64,000 nucleotides of DNA. Origin: Diphasiastrum complanatum (lineage: Eukaryota > Streptophyta > Lycopodiopsida > Lycopodiales > Lycopodiaceae). Below are positions 49,324-55,300 of this stretch, piece after piece. Location of the stretch: contig CM055106.1 of NCBI GenBank assembly GCA_029204225.1, forward strand, positions 22,079,285 to 22,143,284, read 5' to 3'. Every line of letters starts with the position of its first letter. Positions within the stretch are counted from its first letter, which is position 1. The notes under the pieces are model-generated. The model ran no database searches and was not told the origin of the DNA. It saw only the letters and a program-made list of their open reading frames with translations. A program made the position numbers and the translations under genes.

Positions 49324-52300
49324 TTCGGATCTCAGTGGCCCGAGGAGCATCTGCTGCTCATGTGTGGAGGGACCCAATTGAGGCCCGCGGAGAGGAGAAA
49401 ATATGAAAGGGGGGGGGTGTCGTGGCAAGTTCACCTTTAAGTTTTATTTTAGGTGAACTTGAGTGGCCATGCGTAGTAGGTCTTTGGGGGGTAAAAGGGG
49501 AAATGGTGCTTGGTTGGGATGTTTTTCGATACTTGTGGATTTCGTTCTTGACATAGGTTTTTCAGTTTTTAAGAACTGATGTTTCAATTTTATAGTTGTA
49601 TATAGCAGCTTGAGTAGGTGTTAAGGATTTCTGTGGCATTGACGGTTAATTCCGGTTTTTTATTGCTTAGAACCCATTTGCCGATTCATTGGTATAGTTT
49701 GTAAATGAAAGCACATGTGGTCTGTAAATTGGTTTTTTGTAGACATTGCTTGGTTCAGTAACTATTATACCTGTTATGAATATGTTAACTGAACAAAATT
49801 ATTTTTTAATTTTCAGTTGGCAAGCAAATGGATACTGATGCTACCGAGATTCACCCGGCATCACCAGGAAGTGATGGGGGAAATACGGAAATTCAGCCGG
49901 CCTCACCTGGCAGTGATGACACCCTAGACTCAGAAAAACTGTTGAAAAGTTTAGGCAAGGCAGTTTGAGAACCTCATCAAAGCAATAAACAACGGGATAA
50001 ACAAACGCAAAATCTATTTAATCAACTACAAGCTATTAACTCTAACAACTTGGGCTACCAACCGGAAATATTTTCCGGCGATAAAAAGTTTAAATGCCCG
50101 GAAGTTGTTGAAGACTGGATAAACCGTTGGACAAGTTATTTTAGCTTGCACAACGTCCTAGAAGATAAACGAATATCATCGGTTCTATTGTTTCTGGAAG
50201 GTAAAGCCTCTTCTTGGTGGAGGGAACTTTCCACGAAACCGATGACTTGGGCTGGATTCCTGACGGAATTCCGGAAAGCTTTTGTCACGATAGACGATTC
50301 CGAGCTATATATTCGGTTTATCAACTGCAAAATGGGCAGCCGAGAACTGAACAGTTATGTCCAAGAGTTCTTGGACTCTTTGGCCAAGGTGCCGCTATTT
50401 GATCGTAAGTAAGCACAGTGGCAATTTATTGTCGAACTGCCAGCTGACTATCAAAATGAATGCAAACAAAATATCCTTAACTCACTAGAGGATGCTATCC
50501 GTGTGGCGAAATCCTAGGATAGTACAGTTGTTGCATCACGAAAAAGCGTGCATGGCCAAACGGCCCTGAAACCCAAGCAAGAAAAATCTAACAAGCGTAA
50601 GAAGCAGTTTTTTGACGAGCTGGAAGCAAAAGCGTACCAACACCCAAAGAAGAAGAAGAATAAGAAAAAACTGGTGGTCAAAGACAAAGCATGGTTGGCG
50701 GCACTTAAACAGAATCTGTGTTTCCTCTGCAATAAACCCGGGCACCGTGCCAAACAGTGAACCGAACGGAAAGCAAAGTTGTCAAGTTTCATGATTGTGG
50801 ATTTACCGGCAGGTAAATTGGAAGTCAATTTGTTGAATAATTGTGACTGTACTTGTAACTTTAGTGCACTCTCTTTCAAGCCTAATGAATTGTTTCGTGT
50901 GAGAGGCAATATTTTAGGGAAAGACGTGAATGTGCTATTTAATTCAGGTAGTACTCACAATTTTTTGAATGCTCAACTTGTGTAGAAGCTCCGAGTGCCC
51001 ACCATGGCCAGTGATCACCGTTACATGGTCCGTCTTGCCTCAGGGTCGGACACTAAGATTTGGGATGTCAAAGTCTCGAACTTAGAGCTTCGGATGCAGG
51101 ACTTTGTTGAGCCGTTGGATTTCCATGTCATGAATCTAGACCGGAATGATGTGATTTTGGGCTATGCATGGTTTTTGGAAAAATCAGACTCTTTAGAGAT
51201 AGATTTTAAAAATCATTCTATGATATTTAAAGTTGAGTTTGATCAGATTGTCTCTATTTCTGGAGAGACCGATGTACTTCCAACGCCGATGATTTCCTTG
51301 GCTGAATTAATTGAGAAACTTCATGATTCTGAGTATGAACTCTTTCACTTGCTTTTGAAATCTCGTATGCATTGTGATGTTGAGGATGTGAATGTGTTTT
51401 CATGCTTTAACACCGAAAATTCGCATCAAGAACAACAGATTTTGCAAGATTTAAAGCAAGAGTTTAGTGAAGTTTTTCCAAAGCAGCTACCTTATGGACT
51501 ACCACCCGCTCGGTTGGTGGATCATAAGATAGATCTTTTGCCCGATAGTCGTCCTATCTTCAGACAACCATATCGGTTTAGTCAGAAGGAAGAGGAGGAA
51601 GTGGCTAGGCAGATCGAGGAGTATCTCAGGATGGGACACATAAGACCAAGTAAATCTCCATGGGGAGCACCTGTCCTTCTTAAGAGTAAGGAAGATGGGA
51701 GTTTCCGGCTATGTGTAGATTACAAGGGTCTAAACAAACTTATAGTTTAAAATAAGTACTCGTTGCCCAGGATGGATGATCTCATAGATCGATTGAATGG
51801 AGCTAAATACTTCACGAAAATTGATCTACGTACGGGATACCATCATATTAGTATACATCCGGAAGATGTATCTAAAACCGGTTTTAGGACTAGGTTTGGC
51901 CACTACGAGTTTCTTGTATTGCCCTTTGGTTTGACGAATGCTCCGGCTACTTTCCAGCAAATGATGAACGATTTATTTCGTCCATATTTGGGGAAGTTCG
52001 TAGTAGTGTTTCTGAACGATATTCTGATCTATAGCAGAACACTCAAAGAGCATGCTAAGCATCTCCGTACTGTCTTACATATTTTAAGACAAGAGAAGCT
52101 TTATGCGAAAGAATCAAAGTGCGAATTCTTCAAGGAGGAACTTCTTTACCTAGGTCATAAGATCACCTCCTTTGGGATCAAGATTGACGAAGAAAACGTG
52201 AAGACGGTAGTGGAATGGCCAATCCCTAAAACAGTGCGTGAACTTACGTCATTCTTAGGTTTCACTGTGTTTTTCCGTAGATTTGCAGAGGAGTACTCGA

Positions 52301-55300
52301 AGATTGCTGCACCTCTCAACAATATGTTGAAAGAAGTGAAAAGCCGCAAAGGTAGGCCAAGTCCTCCCATTAGATGGAATGAGAAATTAGATGAGAGTTT
52401 TCGCAAACTCAAGCTTCTAATTGCCTCAGCTCCAGTTTTGAGGATAGCGGATCCAGATTTGCCGTTCGTCATTAACACTGACGCGAGTGATATGGCTATT
52501 GGAGTTGTTCTCTTACAGGAGGGTCAGCCCATTGCCTTTGAGAGTAAGAAACTAACCGATGCTCAGGTCAAGTACACCACTCAGGAAAAAGAGCTTTTTA
52601 CGGTGATCCATGCATTGAAATCGTGGAGACATTACCTGTACGGTAGTAAATTCATGGTTAATACGGATCATCAACCTTTAAAGTATTTCTGTAATCAGAA
52701 TGATTTGCGAGGTCGTAAGGCCAGATGGGCAGAACTCATGCAAGAATTTGACTTTGAAGTGCGGTATATCAAGGGCTCATCTAATCATGTGGCTGATGCA
52801 CTTAGTCGAATTGGTGAAGTGAACGAACTTTCCTTCACTGAGATCAGTATAGACTTTTATCCCTCCCTAAGAGGTCTTTATGAGAAAGACCCACATTTTG
52901 GACCAATCTGGAATAGGGTTCTAGCAGTTTCATCAAGCGGGACTGATGATCATGGTGATCAGTCTGGGGGGAAGGATATAAAGGGTACTGATGACTTCTC
53001 TATCCATAATGGACTTTTGTTCAGAAAAGGAAAGGTTTGTGTGCCTGATGTGGATGTTGTTAAGAATAAAATTCTTTATGAATGTCATGACTCACCATGC
53101 GCAGGACATCCCGGCATACATCGTACATTGGATTTGGTACGAAGGGATTGTTCTTGGCCAAAACTCAAGCCCTTTGTAGAATCTTATGTGGTCAAGTGTG
53201 ACCAATGCCAGTTGAATAAAGCTGAACGCCATAAGGCTGGCGGTTTGTTGCATCCATTGGATATCCCTGATAAGAGAAGGGATAGTATTTCCATGGATTT
53301 CGTGGTTGGGTTACCGCGGACGAATAAACAGCATGATGCAATTTGGTTTGTGGTCGACCGTCTTACCAAATTGGCTACGTTTATTCCGGTAAAGACCACC
53401 GTGAAGGCTTCTGATTTAGCTCATATATTTGTAGAGTGTCTGTTTAGGCTTTACGGATTACCAAGTGATATTGTGAGCGATCGCAATCCGAAGTTCACCG
53501 ATCACTTTTGGTCGGCTGTATTCGCTAAACTAGAGACGACACTGAGCTTGGGTTCTTCTGATCATCCTGAGACGGACGGACAGACGGAAAGAACAAATCA
53601 GACGATGGAACAAATGCTTCAGGCCTATGTTTCCAGACGGCAATCTGATTGGGAAAAGTACCTTCCATTGATCGAGTTTGCCTATAATAGTAGTAAGCAT
53701 TCGGCTACCGGTTATAGCCCGTTTATGCTTATGTACGGTTTTGAGCCTAGGTCACCCATCGCGGTTGAGACTTGAACGATCAAGTTTCAGAAAGTAGCTG
53801 ATTTCCTTCACGATATGCTGGAAATGCTACGGATTGCACGAGAAAATGTCCAGAGAGCCCAAGATAGGGACAGACATTATGCAAATCTGAAAAGATTACC
53901 GAGAGACTTCCATGTGGGAGATTGGGTATATTTGAGAATCCCGAAGGATTCAAGTGTAATGCGTACCGGCAAGCATTATAAGTTGTCCCCTAGATATAGA
54001 GGACCGTTTAAGATCTTGAATAAGATCGGATCCTTAGCTTACCAATTGGAACTCCCGGAAGGATCGCAAGTGCATCCCGTATTTCACGTTAGTCGTCTCA
54101 AAGCACCTTGGATCTGGAAATCAGTTGGACCTGTTGGATGAATCATCGAGTGTATCTCGTCTTGAACCCAAAAAGATCTTGGATACAAGAACTAAACGAT
54201 TGAGAAATCGTATTGTTACCGAGCATCTGGTTCAATGGAGGGGATGTACGGACGATGACGATTCCTGGGAACAGGAAGCTTAAGGAGGAACTTTCCCAGT
54301 TTTAAGTTCTGAGGACAGAACTTGAATAAGGGGGGAAGAATGTCATGCCCATGACTGGTCTCGGGTAGCGTATCCACGCTACGGACCGGTACACCAACAA
54401 CCCGTAAGTTAATTGTGACTATAAGGGAATTGGGGCCCTTATGTGTACATGGTCATAATTAATGGTTGTAGGCCTAAACACATGGTGGTGGAGTTGATAT
54501 GGGTCTATCAGTGAGTCATTAGGGAACTGGATGACGTGGCCCAGATAGGCTACAGAGGTGTCCGGTGAGGTGTGACAGTGCACTACTAGTGGTGCATGGG
54601 CCTTGGAGGGTATAAGTATACCTGTTGGGCTCTCACTAGTGTATGCTGTGATTAGTAGCTACATGTTGCTGGTGTGACTCCTCTTTCCATGACTCTGATT
54701 GATCCATAGCTTGGGGGCTAAATCCGTACGATCTAGGTGTTTGGTTGGGTTGGTTTAACCTCCACCAGTTCCCATGTGTTGTTGTTTTGTATGGTATGCT
54801 TAGACTAGAATCCTGTGTTGAGGACTTTATAGGTAACCACTAGTCCACAGTTGTACAACATCATAGAACCCACGGTTCTAAGAACCGTGGGTCCTGGAAA
54901 CCGTACCACAGTTCATGAACCGTGGTACGGTTCCTGTAGTTATTTAATTAATTTTTTTTTTGTTTTTACCCTTTTCCCCCCCTTTAATTATTTCACTGTT
55001 TTTGGCCCTCATTTCTCTGTTTTTGGCACTCATTTCACTACTGTTTTTGGCACTCATGGCACTCACTTTTTTGGCAGTCACTGTTCTTGGGCACTCACTG
55101 GTTTTGGCCCTCACTGTTTTTGCCACTCGCTGTTTTTGCCCTCACTGTTCCTCACTGTTTTTGCCACTCACTGTTTTTGCCCTCGCTGTTTTTACCACTC
55201 ACTGTCTTTAGGCACTCACTTTTTTTGCCATTCATGGCACTCAGGGCACTCACTGTTTTTGGCACTCACTGTGTTTGGCCATCATTTCAGTGATTTTGGC

